A DNA stretch of 64,000 bases from Paracoccus spongiarum (GCF_030732095.1 NZ_JAVAMQ010000004.1:124001-188000), one strand, 5' to 3'; positions 36,009-45,063 are shown, counted from the stretch's first letter. The notes: generated by a model from the sequence alone, not told the origin. Numbers and translations: made by a program.

Positions 36009-37049
36009 ATGCCCCGACTGCCCCGCCTTCGCCACCACGCCGGCCCCGGCGCTGCAGGCCGCGCGAAGGGGCTGTTTCCGGGCATCGCGGTGGCGGTTCT
36101 GGTGGCGATCACCGCGCAGTTCCTGTCCGAACATTACGGCGCCCCGGCCATGCTGATGGCTCTGCTGCTGGGGCTGGCGCTGCACTTTCTGGCCGACGAG
36201 GGCACCCGCACCCGTCCGGGGATCGAGTTCGCGTCACGCGCCATCCTGCAGGTCGGGGTGGCGCTGCTGGGCGCGCGGATCTCGGCGCAGATGATCGCGG
36301 ACCTGGGTCTGGCGACGATCGGGCTGGTCGTCGCGGGGATTGTCGCGACCATCCTTGTCTCGCTGCTGCTGGCGCGCGCCTTCGGGCAGGACTGGCGGCT
36401 GGCGCTGCTGACCGGGGGCTCGGTGGCGATCTGCGGCGCCTCGGCGGCCATGGCCATCGCCGCCGTGCTGCCGCGCGACGAACGCTCGGAACGCAACCTC
36501 GCCTTCACGGTGCTGTCGGTCACGCTGCTGTCGACGGTGGCGATGGTCGCCTATCCACCGCTGGTCGGGGCGCTGGGCCTGAGCGCGCCCGAGGCGGGGG
36601 TGTTCCTTGGCGGCACCATCCACGATGTCGCGCAGGTCGTGGGCGCGGGCTTCTCGATCAGCCCCGAAGTCGGCGAGACGGCCACGCTGGTCAAGCTGAT
36701 CCGGGTGTCGATGCTGGCGCCCGTTGTGCTGGCCGTCTCGCTGGCGGTGCGGGCCCGCGGGCAGGCCGAGCGCGTCGCAGCCGGGGGCAGGCCGCCGCTG
36801 CTGCCGGGCTTCGTGCTGGGCTTCCTTGCGCTGGCGACGCTGAATTCGCTGGCGCTGATCCCGGTGCCGGTCGCGGATCTCGCCGCGGGCCTCAGCCGCT
36901 GGGCGCTGCTGGCCGCGATCGCCGCGGTCGGCATCAGGACATCGCTGGTGCGGATGCTGGCGGTCGGCGGCAACGCCGTCGCCCTGATCGTCGCCGAGTC
37001 CGCGCTGCTGGCCGGGGTCATCCTTGCGGGGCTGCACCTGTTGTCCTGA
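36009..37049 (+). CDS. YeiH family (UPF0324) putative exporter
   Basis: A 346-residue membrane protein with about ten hydrophobic segments. The family signatures are ILQVGVALLGARIS, GGSVAICGASAAMAIAAVLP, LGGTIHDVAQVVGAGFS and ETATLVKLIRVSMLAPVV. YeiH proteins are annotated as putative sulfate exporters, on limited evidence. AAAGGA lies 8 bases before the ATG. The first ~20 residues are basic. It sits alone, 132 bases past the TRAP terminator, and ends about 100 bases before the biotin transport genes, with no obvious functional tie to either. Confidence 0.85.
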   Translation: MPRLPRLRHHAGPGAAGRAKGLFPGIAVAVLVAITAQFLSEHYGAPAMLMALLLGLALHFLADEGTRTRPGIEFASRAILQVGVALLGARISAQMIADLGLATIGLVVAGIVATILVSLLLARAFGQDWRLALLTGGSVAICGASAAMAIAAVLPRDERSERNLAFTVLSVTLLSTVAMVAYPPLVGALGLSAPEAGVFLGGTIHDVAQVVGAGFSISPEVGETATLVKLIRVSMLAPVVLAVSLAVRARGQAERVAAGGRPPLLPGFVLGFLALATLNSLALIPVPVADLAAGLSRWALLAAIAAVGIRTSLVRMLAVGGNAVALIVAESALLAGVILAGLHLLS

Positions 37050-37152
37050 CGGCCGCATCTCGCGTCCCTGCGCCCGAAAGGTTCCTGTGGCCGCACAAGC
37101 CGTGTATAGCGCGATCCGAAGGCCGGCGTGGCCGGCGAAGACGGGATGTTTG

Positions 37153-37887
37153 ATGAACCAGGCGGCCGAGGCGGCAATTCACTGCAGAGGGCTGTGCCAC
37201 GAGGTGCAGGGCCGCGTGATCCTGGACCGGATCGACCTTTGCACCGACGCGGCGCGGGTCGGCGTGGTCGGCCGCAACGGATCGGGCAAAAGCACGCTGG
37301 CGCGGATTCTGGCGGGGCTGGTGCGGCCCAGCGCCGGGCAGGTCCGCATCCATGGCATCGACATCGCGCGCGACCGCCGCGCCGCCCTGCAGACCGTCGG
37401 GCTGCTGTTCCAGAACCCAGAACACCAGATCATCTTTCCCCGCGTCGACGAGGAAATCGCCTTCGGCCTGCGCCAGCAGGGCCTGTCGCGCGACGAGGCC
37501 GGCCGTCGCGCCTCTGCCATGCTGGACTGGTTCGGCAATGCGCACTGGTCGGATGCGCCGGTGACCGAGCTGTCGCAGGGCCAGAAGCATCTGGTCTGCA
37601 TGATGGCGGTGCTGGCGATGCGCCCGCGCCTGCTGATCCTCGACGAACCCTTCGCCGGGCTGGACATTCCCACCCGGCTGCAACTGGCGCGCTATCTGGA
37701 TCGCGCCTCGGTCGGGCTGCTGCACATCTCGCATGATCCGGCCGATCTGGCAGGCTGTGACCGGGTGTTCTGGCTGGATCGTGGCCGCATCGTGGCCGAT
37801 GGCCCGCCCGCGCCGCTGCTGGCGCGGTTCACCGAGGAGATGCAGCGGCTGGGGGGGCTGGATGATATCTCTGACCTCGCCGGTTGA
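37153..37887 (+). CDS. bioM: Biotin transporter ATPase BioM
   Basis: A 244-residue ABC ATPase of the energy-coupling-factor type. Walker A is GRNGSGKST, the Q-loop LLFQNPEHQIIFPRVDEEIA is the ECF hallmark, then the signature LSQGQKHLV, Walker B LLILDEPFAGLD and HISHDPADL. Together with BioN and BioY encoded next it powers biotin uptake. The ATG at 37153 starts at the conserved N-terminus; the open frame extends further upstream but has no support. bioN overlaps its end by 26 bases. Confidence 0.9.
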   Translation: MNQAAEAAIHCRGLCHEVQGRVILDRIDLCTDAARVGVVGRNGSGKSTLARILAGLVRPSAGQVRIHGIDIARDRRAALQTVGLLFQNPEHQIIFPRVDEEIAFGLRQQGLSRDEAGRRASAMLDWFGNAHWSDAPVTELSQGQKHLVCMMAVLAMRPRLLILDEPFAGLDIPTRLQLARYLDRASVGLLHISHDPADLAGCDRVFWLDRGRIVADGPPAPLLARFTEEMQRLGGLDDISDLAG

Positions 37888-38479
37888 GACCCGCGCCCAT
37901 CGCTGGCCGGCGGGGCTGAAGCTGGGCCTGCTTTGCCTTGCCAGCACCGGCCTGCTGCTGACCGCCGACCCGGTCCTGCATGGCGCGGTCCTGCTGGCGG
38001 CGCTGACGCTGTATGCGGCGCCGGGACGGGTGTTCCTGCGCACCGGGCTGGGCCGGCTGCGGATCGTGCTGCCCTTCGTGGCAATCGTGCTGGCCTGGCA
38101 CGCGGTCACCGGCGAGCTGCGCGCGGGGATCGTGATCGCGCTGCGCATGACGACGCTGGTCGCGCTGGCCAATCTGGTGACGATGACCACGCCGCTTGGC
38201 GACATGACCGACCTGATCCGCTGGCTGCTGACCCCGCTGCGCCGGATCGGCCTGCCGACGCATCTGCTGGAACTGGCGATCCCGCTGGTGATCCGCTTTA
38301 CCCCGGTGCTGATCGGACGGGCGGACATGCTGGCCGATGCCTGGCGGGCGCGGTCGCGCCGACGGCCCGGATGGCGGCTGATCCTGCCGCTGATGCTGCA
38401 GGCCCTCGATGATGCCGACCGGGTCGGCGATGCCCTGCGCGCGCGCGGCGGGGTGACGGAACCACAACGACAGGAGTAG
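37862..38479 (+). CDS. bioN: Biotin transporter transmembrane coupling protein BioN
   Basis: A 205-residue member of the CbiQ/EcfT family. There are about five hydrophobic segments in the first 150 residues, and the two coupling motifs that contact the ATPases, MLADAWRARSRR and DRVGDALRARG, appear near the C-terminus as expected. It links the BioM ATPase to the BioY substrate-binding membrane protein. It begins at an ATG inside the end of bioM and stops 6 bases before bioY. Confidence 0.88.
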   Translation: MISLTSPVETRAHRWPAGLKLGLLCLASTGLLLTADPVLHGAVLLAALTLYAAPGRVFLRTGLGRLRIVLPFVAIVLAWHAVTGELRAGIVIALRMTTLVALANLVTMTTPLGDMTDLIRWLLTPLRRIGLPTHLLELAIPLVIRFTPVLIGRADMLADAWRARSRRRPGWRLILPLMLQALDDADRVGDALRARGGVTEPQRQE

Positions 38480-38485
38480 TTGACG

Positions 38486-39058
38486 ATGATGGAACGAAAC
38501 CTTGCCCAGATCGCGCTGTTCGCGGCGATGATCGCGGCCCTCGGGCTGGTGCCCCAGATCACCCTGGCCTTCGGCGTGCCGATCACCGCGCAGTCGATGG
38601 GCGTGATGCTGGCCGGTGCGGTGCTGGGCGCCTGGCGCGGCGCGGCTGCGACGGCGCTGTTTCTGGTGCTGGTCGCGCTGGGCCTGCCCCTGCTGTCGGG
38701 CGGTCGCGGCGGGCTGGGCATCTTCGTTTCGCCCACTGCTGGCTTTGCCCTCGGCTTCCCGGTCGCGGCCTTCGTGACCGGGCTGGTGGTCGAGCGGCTG
38801 CGGCTGCGCCCGGCAGGGCTGGTTGCAGGGCTTGGCGCGGTGCTGGGCGGCATCGTCGTGCTGTATGCCCTGGGCGCCATCGGCCTGTCGCTGGTACTGG
38901 GCAAGACCCTGCCCGAGGCGTTCATGCTGACCGCCGTCTTCGTGCCGGGCGACCTGCTGAAAGCCGCGATCACCGGGATGCTGGTGCAGGCGCTGGCGCG
39001 GGCGCGTCCGCAGACGCTGGCCTGGTATCGCCGCGGCCCCGCGAACGGCGCCGCCTGA
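38486..39058 (+). CDS. bioY: Biotin transporter substrate-binding protein BioY
   Basis: A 190-residue S-component with six membrane segments. Family motifs are VPITAQSMGVMLAGAVLG, the segment GRGGLGIFVSPTAGFALGFP, and LGKTLPEAFMLTAVFVPGDL. It binds biotin in the membrane and can act with BioMN. GGAG is 9 bases before the chosen ATG; a second ATG follows at once. No clear BioR-type operator was found before the operon. A GC-rich hairpin follows the stop. Confidence 0.9.
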   Translation: MMERNLAQIALFAAMIAALGLVPQITLAFGVPITAQSMGVMLAGAVLGAWRGAAATALFLVLVALGLPLLSGGRGGLGIFVSPTAGFALGFPVAAFVTGLVVERLRLRPAGLVAGLGAVLGGIVVLYALGAIGLSLVLGKTLPEAFMLTAVFVPGDLLKAAITGMLVQALARARPQTLAWYRRGPANGAA

Positions 39059-39065
39059 GCGCCGC

Positions 39066-39092
39066 GCCCGGCGCGTCGGACGCGCGCCGGGC
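39066..39092 (+). terminator. GC-rich hairpin after bioY
   Basis: GCCCGGCGCG (39066-39075) pairs with CGCGCCGGGC (39083-39092) around a 7-base loop, 8 bases after the bioY stop. No T-run follows immediately, although the next 45 bases are AT-rich. Confidence 0.6.
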
Positions 39093-39209
39093 ATCCGTAT
39101 ATTAGATATTATTTACTTCGGAAATATGTTATTATTATTCCCTGCCCGATCCTGTAGCGGACCCGGCATTTACATCAGGTAATCATGTTTGAATGTGGGG
39201 GATATCACA
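39093..39209 (+). promoter_or_regulatory. AT-rich leader of the protease/NTPase cluster
   Basis: Bases 39097-39140 are strongly AT-rich (TATTAGATATTATTTACTT, then runs of ATTATT) in an otherwise GC-rich window. This stretch separates the biotin operon from the accessory cluster and is the natural place for its promoter. No single -35/-10 pair stands out. Confidence 0.4.
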
Positions 39210-40076
39210 ATGGCCGAAGACATCCTTGGCCGCCGATGCGCGACCCATGACCTTGGCAGCGGCGACGTGGCCCGCATGGTCGAGCTGGAGCGAGACTTCC
39301 GGGCCCGCAGCCGCATCGCCGAATCGACCTTGCAGGTGACCATTCCGGTGCGCTTCATCCATATCGTCTCGGGGGCGCAGGGCGTCGTCACCCGCCAGCA
39401 GCGCGAGGACCAGATCGCGGTGATGAACGCGGCCTTCGCGCCGGCCGGTGTCAGCTTTTCCCATGACGAGGCGCAGGTGTCCGAAATCGACAATGCGGCG
39501 TTCTTCGCGATGGGCCACGGGTCGGCGGCGGAACGGCAATGCAAGTCGCAGACCCAGGCGATCGCGCCCGAACAGGGGCTTAACTTCTATACCGCGCGGC
39601 CGGGCGGCGGGCTGCTGGGCTGGGCGACCTTCCCGCACGAGATGGCGGGCGACCCGGTGATGGACGGCGTGGTGATGCTGGACGGCACGCTGCCGGGCGG
39701 CGCGACCGCGGATTTCAACAAGGGCAAGACGGCGGTGCACGAGGTCGGTCACTGGCTGGGCCTTTGGCACACCTTCCAGGGCGGCTGCTTTCCGCCCGGC
39801 GACGAGGTGGCCGACACGCCCGCCCATTCGGGGCCGAATTTCGGCAAGCCCGCCGATTCGGGACAGCCCTACAACCGCTGCCCCAGCGAGCCAAGCTCGG
39901 CGCTGTGTCCGATCCACAACTACATGAATTATGTCGATGACGACTGGATGACCGAGTTCACCGATGGCCAGATCCAGCGGATCTGGGCGCAGATCGGGAT
40001 GTTCCGGTCGCGGCTGCTGCAACCCGGCGTCTCGAATGTCCGCGAAAGCGCGCTGGCGGCCCCGGTGGTCTGGTAG
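39210..40076 (+). CDS. Pappalysin-type zinc metalloprotease (M43-like), no signal peptide
   Basis: A 288-residue metallopeptidase. The extended zinc motif is AVHEVGHWLGLWHTF (H177, E178, H181, H187) and the Met-turn is HNYMNYVDDD (M239), as in ulilysin/pappalysins. The N-terminal RRCATHDLG resembles the R-C-G-T motif of the same family. Cysteine pairs around residues 193-233 (GGCFPPGD, NRCPSEP, ALCPIHN) match family positions. Characterised relatives are secreted, but this protein starts MAEDILGRRC with no signal peptide. A TTG start at 39189 would add only seven polar residues. It is first in a same-strand cluster with NTPases and a trypsin-like protein, so an intracellular effector role is plausible. 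Confidence 0.82.
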   Translation: MAEDILGRRCATHDLGSGDVARMVELERDFRARSRIAESTLQVTIPVRFIHIVSGAQGVVTRQQREDQIAVMNAAFAPAGVSFSHDEAQVSEIDNAAFFAMGHGSAAERQCKSQTQAIAPEQGLNFYTARPGGGLLGWATFPHEMAGDPVMDGVVMLDGTLPGGATADFNKGKTAVHEVGHWLGLWHTFQGGCFPPGDEVADTPAHSGPNFGKPADSGQPYNRCPSEPSSALCPIHNYMNYVDDDWMTEFTDGQIQRIWAQIGMFRSRLLQPGVSNVRESALAAPVVW

Positions 40077-40079
40077 GCG

Positions 40080-40835
40080 ATGCCCGCCGCGCCGCTCTGC
40101 GTGCTGCTGGGCGCCGGGTTCCTGGCCGATCCCGGCTATTCGGTGAACCCCGACGCCGTGGCGACGGCCGGCGCGGCCATCGCGATCCGGGCCGAGGCCG
40201 GCGCCGGGCGGCTGAGCGTCGCGGCCGAGGGGCCGGGGCTGGACCGGCTGCGCGAGATCGCCCGGATCGCGGCGGGCGCGCGTGCCGCCGACGATCTGGC
40301 CGCATCATGCCCGCCCGAGGCCGACCGGATCATGCTGGTCGATCACGCCGGGCGCGAAGCCGCGGGACGCGAGATTTTGTGGCCGCCGGCGATGGCGGAT
40401 GCGGGCGCCGGGCCGGCCCCCGAGATCGCCCGCGCGATCCGCGAATTCCTGGGTCTGGCGGTGCCGCGACCGCTGCCGCCTGACCGCCACCCGGTGACGG
40501 TCATGCGGCTTGCCGCGCCGGTGGCCGCGGACCTGCTGCTGTCGCTGGCCTTCGCATCGCCCTGGACAAGCTGGCATGGCGCGGGCGGTTCGGTCTATGT
40601 TGCGCTGGACGACGCAGCCGGGATCGCCCGACTGGTCGGGCTGCCCGGCAGCCGGATTCTCGGCGAAGAGATCCCGCTTGGCCGGTTGCGGCTGCTGGGC
40701 GGGGTCGGGGTCGAGGGCGCCCGGCCGCTGGATCGCTGGCCCGAGGGGCAGCTGGCGGTCTGCGCCGAACCCTGCGACACGGGCCGCGCCTGGCTGGACG
40801 ACCGCTTCGACCGCGACACGGGCACCGGAGGATAG
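40080..40835 (+). CDS. Hypothetical protein in the protease/NTPase cluster
   Basis: A 251-residue protein of unknown family, starting 4 bases after the metalloprotease stop. It is rich in Ala, Gly, Arg and Asp, with no signal peptide or clear membrane span. The first ~120 residues look alpha/beta, with a hydrophobic strand at the start (PLCVLLGAGFLADPGYSV). The second half has a Trp-rich segment (FASPWTSWHGAGGSVYVALD). Tight spacing suggests co-translation with the metalloprotease, so it could be a partner, inhibitor or activator of it. No catalytic motif was found. Confidence 0.6.
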   Translation: MPAAPLCVLLGAGFLADPGYSVNPDAVATAGAAIAIRAEAGAGRLSVAAEGPGLDRLREIARIAAGARAADDLAASCPPEADRIMLVDHAGREAAGREILWPPAMADAGAGPAPEIARAIREFLGLAVPRPLPPDRHPVTVMRLAAPVAADLLLSLAFASPWTSWHGAGGSVYVALDDAAGIARLVGLPGSRILGEEIPLGRLRLLGGVGVEGARPLDRWPEGQLAVCAEPCDTGRAWLDDRFDRDTGTGG

Positions 40836-40955
40836 CCATGCCGCCACCGCTCACCCGAACCGACCCGCCAGGTCGCGCGCTTCAAATTCATCCGTTTTTT
40901 CCGTAGAACAGAAAGAATGCACCGGCCCCGCGCCGGTCCGGCAAGGATCCTCGCC

Positions 40956-42059
40956 ATGCAGTTCCATCTCGACGAGACAGAGCGCAGGGTTCTTTTCAGC
41001 GAATTGCTGTCCGCGACCGAGGGCTTCGACACGCCGGCGATCCTGAAGCATCTGCTGCGCGACTATCCGGTGCTGGTGGCCCAACTGCCGGCCGGCGCCC
41101 TGCCGAACGGCATCCACATCGACAACGCCATCGATCTGTGCAGTCGCAGCGGTTACGATCTCAGCCCGCCGGCGCTGCTGGCGCTGCTGGATTATCTGGT
41201 CCATTCGGGGCGGCTGGATGCCGACACCCTTCTGCGTGCCCGGCTGCTGACCGTGCCGCGCGGCGCGATCGCCGTGCATCCGCTGGAGGCCGAGTTGCTG
41301 TTCGAACGGCTGCCCTTCGCCAATCGCGCGCATCTGCGCCAGATCCTGCGCGAGATGAGCGGCGAGGCCAGCCTCAAGAAGATCCTGCATATCGAGGGAA
41401 CGCCGGGGTCGGGCCGGTCCTGGACCGCGCAGCTGATCGATTTCCACTGCACCAGCGCGCCGGGGCTTCTGTATTGTCAGGAGACGGTGACCGAGGACAA
41501 CGGCTCGGCCACGGGACCGGTGGAACTTGCGCGCAACCTTGCCATCAAGCTGGGCGCCGACCTGTCGGATTGCCCGCCGCCGATGACGAACGAGGACGCG
41601 CATCTGAGCGTTCTGGTGCAGTGGATCATCGCCGAGGCCAACAGGCCCCAGCCGGACCTGCAGAACAATCGCCGCCGCGTGTGGTTCGTCTTCGACGGCT
41701 TCAAGACCGGCACGCTGCGCGAGGACACGGCGCGCTTTCTGGTCGAGCTGGCGCGGCAATGCACCAGCGGCGTGGCCGCACAGCTGCATCGCGTGGTGTT
41801 CTGCGAGTTCGACTTCGACCTTGCCAGCCGGATCCGGCTGAAGGTCCAGAACTACCGGATCGAGCCGGTGACCGCCGACGACCTGCGCGGGATCGTGCGC
41901 CGGGTGATCGAGGCCAACGAGCAGATCCCCGAAGCCGACCGCGCCGCGGTGATCGAGCAGTCGATGCGGATGGTGACGCAGGACGCGCCCGGGCCCTTCG
42001 TGGATCTCAGCGAGATCGGCGCCCGCCTGCAGCAGATGATCGAGGAGGCGCGGCGATGA
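40956..42059 (+). CDS. P-loop NTPase-like protein with small N-terminal helical domain
   Basis: A 367-residue protein. Residues 1-~90 are helical (RRVLFSELLSATEGFDTPAI, LLALLDYLVHSGRL), similar in size and pattern to effector-associated adaptor domains of bacterial conflict NTPases. From ~142 there is a P-loop-like LHIEGTPGSGRSW, with Arg-154 where Lys is expected, and a Walker B-like VWFVFDGF (242-249). The final part (NYRIEPVTADDLRGIVRRVI) resembles the end of small AAA/STAND modules. The ATG at 40956 has AAGGA 8 bases upstream; an ATG at 40917 is in frame. It overlaps the STAND NTPase gene by four bases. The 40836-40955 gap holds an AT-rich patch and no gene. Confidence 0.65.
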   Translation: MQFHLDETERRVLFSELLSATEGFDTPAILKHLLRDYPVLVAQLPAGALPNGIHIDNAIDLCSRSGYDLSPPALLALLDYLVHSGRLDADTLLRARLLTVPRGAIAVHPLEAELLFERLPFANRAHLRQILREMSGEASLKKILHIEGTPGSGRSWTAQLIDFHCTSAPGLLYCQETVTEDNGSATGPVELARNLAIKLGADLSDCPPPMTNEDAHLSVLVQWIIAEANRPQPDLQNNRRRVWFVFDGFKTGTLREDTARFLVELARQCTSGVAAQLHRVVFCEFDFDLASRIRLKVQNYRIEPVTADDLRGIVRRVIEANEQIPEADRAAVIEQSMRMVTQDAPGPFVDLSEIGARLQQMIEEARR

Positions 42060-45040
42060 GCGCGATGTCATCCTACAGCGCCGGGTTTCTGGATCGTCTG
42101 CGCGACCGGCTGGAGAAGGGCCGGGAGATGGTCGAGGCCCAGGCCGCCCCGCCGCCGGCGCAGGACTGGCCGGCGCAGCTGGTGGCCGCCGCCGTCCAGC
42201 ATGTGTTCACGATGCAGCTGCCCGGCGGGCTGTCCGACGCGGCGCTGCTGGGCCGGCTTCTGGCCGCCTCGGTGCCGGCGCCGGGGCTTGGCGACCGCGA
42301 GGGTCGCATCCTGTCGCGCGGGCTGCGGCGGCAGATCCTGACGGCCCTTGGCGCCGACGGCATCCGCGCCGCGCTGGCCACGCTGACGCCGATCCAGACC
42401 CCGACGCAGACCATGTTCGGCCAGCTTCTGAAGGGGCAGCTGCCGTCGCTGGACAGCCTTGGACGGGCCGACCTGCTGGGCCTGCAAGAGGCCGCCGGCT
42501 GGCTTGACGGCCTGATCGAGTTGCCGTTCTCGGCCCGGCAGGTCGAACAGGCCCTTGCCCGCGCCGCGATCTGGGCGCCGCTTGGCGCGGTCCTGGGCGC
42601 GGCGCTGGTGGGGCGCGACGAGGATCTTGCCCGGCTTGCGGGCTTCGCCGGCGTCAGGCTGAGCGGGACGGGCGCGGTCGCGACAGGCACCGCGACGCGC
42701 GCCCGGATCGCCCTGGTCGAGGGGGTCGGCGGCATCGGCAAGACCTCGCTGATCGCGCATTTCCTGCTGCGGCTGAACCAGGGCGACGGGCGGCCGCGCA
42801 TCCCCTTTGCCTATCTGGCCTGCGACGATCCCGCGCTGGACGTGACGGATGCCGAGCTTCTGCAGAGCGTTGCGGCCGATCAGATCCTGCGACAGCTGCA
42901 GCTGGCCGATCCAGACTCCGCCGACCCCGACCCTTCCGACCCCGACCCTGCCGCTCGCGACGCGGCCCGGCGCGCCCATGCCGCCTTCGCAGACAGCGTC
43001 CGACGGCAGTCGCTGACCATCGAAGGCGCCACCAAGCGCAGTTCGACCGCCGGCAGCATGGACGGGCGGCTGGACCAGATCCGCAGCGGCGCGGGCGAGG
43101 TGACGCGCCGCTTTGCCGACTTCGCCGATCTCGCCAGCAACGCGCTGCGGCGGCCTGAGCTTGACTGGCAGCCGCCCTGCCTGATCGTGATCGACACCTT
43201 CGAAGAGGTCCAGTATCGCAGCGGCGCCCGGCTTCTGGACTTCTGGCGGATGCTGGCCGATCTGGTCACGCAGTCGCGCCACGCGCGCATCGTCATCGCC
43301 GGCCGCGCGCCGCTGCCCCGGCCTGACCTGCCTGCGGACATCGACACGCTGTCGCTGCAGCTGCGCAACCTGCCCCATGCCGCCGCGGTCGATCTTCTGG
43401 AACGCGAGACCGGCCAGCAGGGCCGCGCGGTCGAGGCGCTGGCCCGGCAGATCGGCGGCAACCCCCTGAACCTGCGCCTCGCCGCGCGGGTCATCGCCGA
43501 CGAGCCAGCCGGCCGGCGCGGCATCGAGGGGATCACGACCCGCCGCTGGGGTTTCCTGCGGGTCGGCGAGGACCTGATCCGCGGCCAGCTGTATCGTCGG
43601 GTCCTGGACCACATCCACGATCCGCGGGTGCGCGCGCTGGCGCATCCGGGCATGGTCCTGCGCCGGGTCACGCCGCAGGTCATTGCCGATGTCCTCGCCG
43701 GGATCTGCGAGATCGGGATTGCAGGTCCCGAGGATGCGGCCGCCCTGTTCGAGTCGCTGGCCCGCGAACACACGCTGGTGCAGCGCACCGAGGATGGCGC
43801 GCTGGCCTATCGCGACGATGTGCGCCGCCCGGTGCTGCGGCTGCTGCAGGCCGACCAGCCGCAGCTGGTGCGGCGTGCGCATGACGCGGCCTGGCGGCAT
43901 TACGCGGCATTTCCGGATGCGGTATCGGTGGCCGAAGCCGTGTATCACGCCCTGATGCTGGGTCTCGATGACGCCGTGCTGGACGGGCTGTGGACCCCCG
44001 AGGCCGGCCCGCATCTTGTCAGCGCGGTCGAGGAGCTGCCGCCCGAGGGGGCGCGATGGCTGGCCGCGCGGACCGACATCCACCTGACCGACGACCAGCG
44101 GCAGGCCGCCAGCCTTGCCGAATGGGAACGCATCATCGGCCCCCGCGCGCTGGCCGTGCTGCAGCAGGCCGGGTCCGACAAGGTGCTGGCCATGCTGTCC
44201 GAGCGCGAGGCGCGCAGCGTGCAAAGCCCGCTGATCGCGATCGAGGCGCGCTGCCTGATCTCGCTGGGCGACTACCGGGCGGCGCAGAGGCTGCTGACGG
44301 CCGAACTGGATCGCAGCCCCGCCGACGGAAACCCCGGTCGCAAGGCGGAATTCCTGTGGCTGCTGGCAAAGGGCTTCTGGGAGGACGGCCAGCGCGAGCC
44401 TGCGATCGAGGCGCTGGACGCGCTGGCCGGGCTGGCACGGTCACTGTCCTCGCCGGTCCCGCTGGTGCAGGCGCTGACGGCGCGGCTGGCGCTGTCGGCG
44501 CCGGAGGCGGCGGGGCTGGCCGATCACCGCGCCGCGCTGGCCGAGGCGCTGGCGCGCTGTTCCGAGGCCGACCTGCTGCGCGAGCCCGACGTGACGCGGC
44601 GCGGCTTTGCCCGCGTCGATCCCGAGGCGGCCGGCGGGCTGACGCGCTGCGCCCTGTCCAGCCTGTCGGGACTGTTCGCGCTGGCCGAACGGGGCGTGGG
44701 CCTTGCACCGGCCCAGCCGCATCTGCGCGCGATCCGCGACCTGGCCGCCCGCCTGTCGCAGCAGCCGGGCGAGATGGAGTTCGCGCATCAGGTGGGCGCG
44801 GCGCTGGCCTCGGACAGCCCGACGGCGGCCGAACTGCTGCGTGCCATGCAGGTGCTGCGCCGCCCGCTGGCCACTGCGGCCGAGGCTCGACCCGACCCGG
44901 CCTCGGCGGGCGCCGCGCGGATGGTCTGGCATCTGGCGCAGATGGAGACCGCGACGCTGGCGACCGCGACCCTGGCCGGGATCGACGATTACCGGATGCC
45001 GTGGGAAACCCAGACGGACTATCTGGCGGCGGCGGTCTGA
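42056..45040 (+). CDS. STAND-type NTPase with C-terminal helical repeats
   Basis: A 994-residue signalling NTPase. Residues 1-185 are helical, ending just before the VGRDEDLARL motif. The NTPase core has Walker A VEGVGGIGKTS (K229), Walker B CLIVIDTFEEV (about 375-385), the strand RIVIAGRAPLPRPD, and the STAND-type GGNPLNLRLAARVI (467-480). A winged-helix region follows, then about 400 residues of Ala/Leu-rich helical repeats, TPR-like in part (RCLISLGDYRAAQRLLTAEL, WEDGQREPAIEALDALAG). Such proteins sense a trigger through the repeats, oligomerise and switch on an effector. No effector domain is fused; candidates are the neighbouring proteases. An Asp/Pro repeat (DPDSADPDPSDPDP, ~286-299) interrupts the NTPase domain. 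Confidence 0.82.
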   Translation: MSAMSSYSAGFLDRLRDRLEKGREMVEAQAAPPPAQDWPAQLVAAAVQHVFTMQLPGGLSDAALLGRLLAASVPAPGLGDREGRILSRGLRRQILTALGADGIRAALATLTPIQTPTQTMFGQLLKGQLPSLDSLGRADLLGLQEAAGWLDGLIELPFSARQVEQALARAAIWAPLGAVLGAALVGRDEDLARLAGFAGVRLSGTGAVATGTATRARIALVEGVGGIGKTSLIAHFLLRLNQGDGRPRIPFAYLACDDPALDVTDAELLQSVAADQILRQLQLADPDSADPDPSDPDPAARDAARRAHAAFADSVRRQSLTIEGATKRSSTAGSMDGRLDQIRSGAGEVTRRFADFADLASNALRRPELDWQPPCLIVIDTFEEVQYRSGARLLDFWRMLADLVTQSRHARIVIAGRAPLPRPDLPADIDTLSLQLRNLPHAAAVDLLERETGQQGRAVEALARQIGGNPLNLRLAARVIADEPAGRRGIEGITTRRWGFLRVGEDLIRGQLYRRVLDHIHDPRVRALAHPGMVLRRVTPQVIADVLAGICEIGIAGPEDAAALFESLAREHTLVQRTEDGALAYRDDVRRPVLRLLQADQPQLVRRAHDAAWRHYAAFPDAVSVAEAVYHALMLGLDDAVLDGLWTPEAGPHLVSAVEELPPEGARWLAARTDIHLTDDQRQAASLAEWERIIGPRALAVLQQAGSDKVLAMLSEREARSVQSPLIAIEARCLISLGDYRAAQRLLTAELDRSPADGNPGRKAEFLWLLAKGFWEDGQREPAIEALDALAGLARSLSSPVPLVQALTARLALSAPEAAGLADHRAALAEALARCSEADLLREPDVTRRGFARVDPEAAGGLTRCALSSLSGLFALAERGVGLAPAQPHLRAIRDLAARLSQQPGEMEFAHQVGAALASDSPTAAELLRAMQVLRRPLATAAEARPDPASAGAARMVWHLAQMETATLATATLAGIDDYRMPWETQTDYLAAAV

Positions 45041-45063
45041 CACGGAAGCAGGGAGGCACGGTC

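Noticed and set aside
37050-37152. BioR-type operator before bioM
   Set aside because: A TATA-containing patch (GTGTATAGC) is present but does not form the expected palindrome.
39097-39140. AT-rich patch taken as an attachment site or island edge
   Set aside because: There is no integrase, tRNA gene or direct repeat at the other side of the cluster (46.3 kb), so only a promoter-like role is claimed.
42068-44224. A 718-codon open frame on the - strand
   Set aside because: It lies wholly antisense to the STAND NTPase gene and shows no domain.
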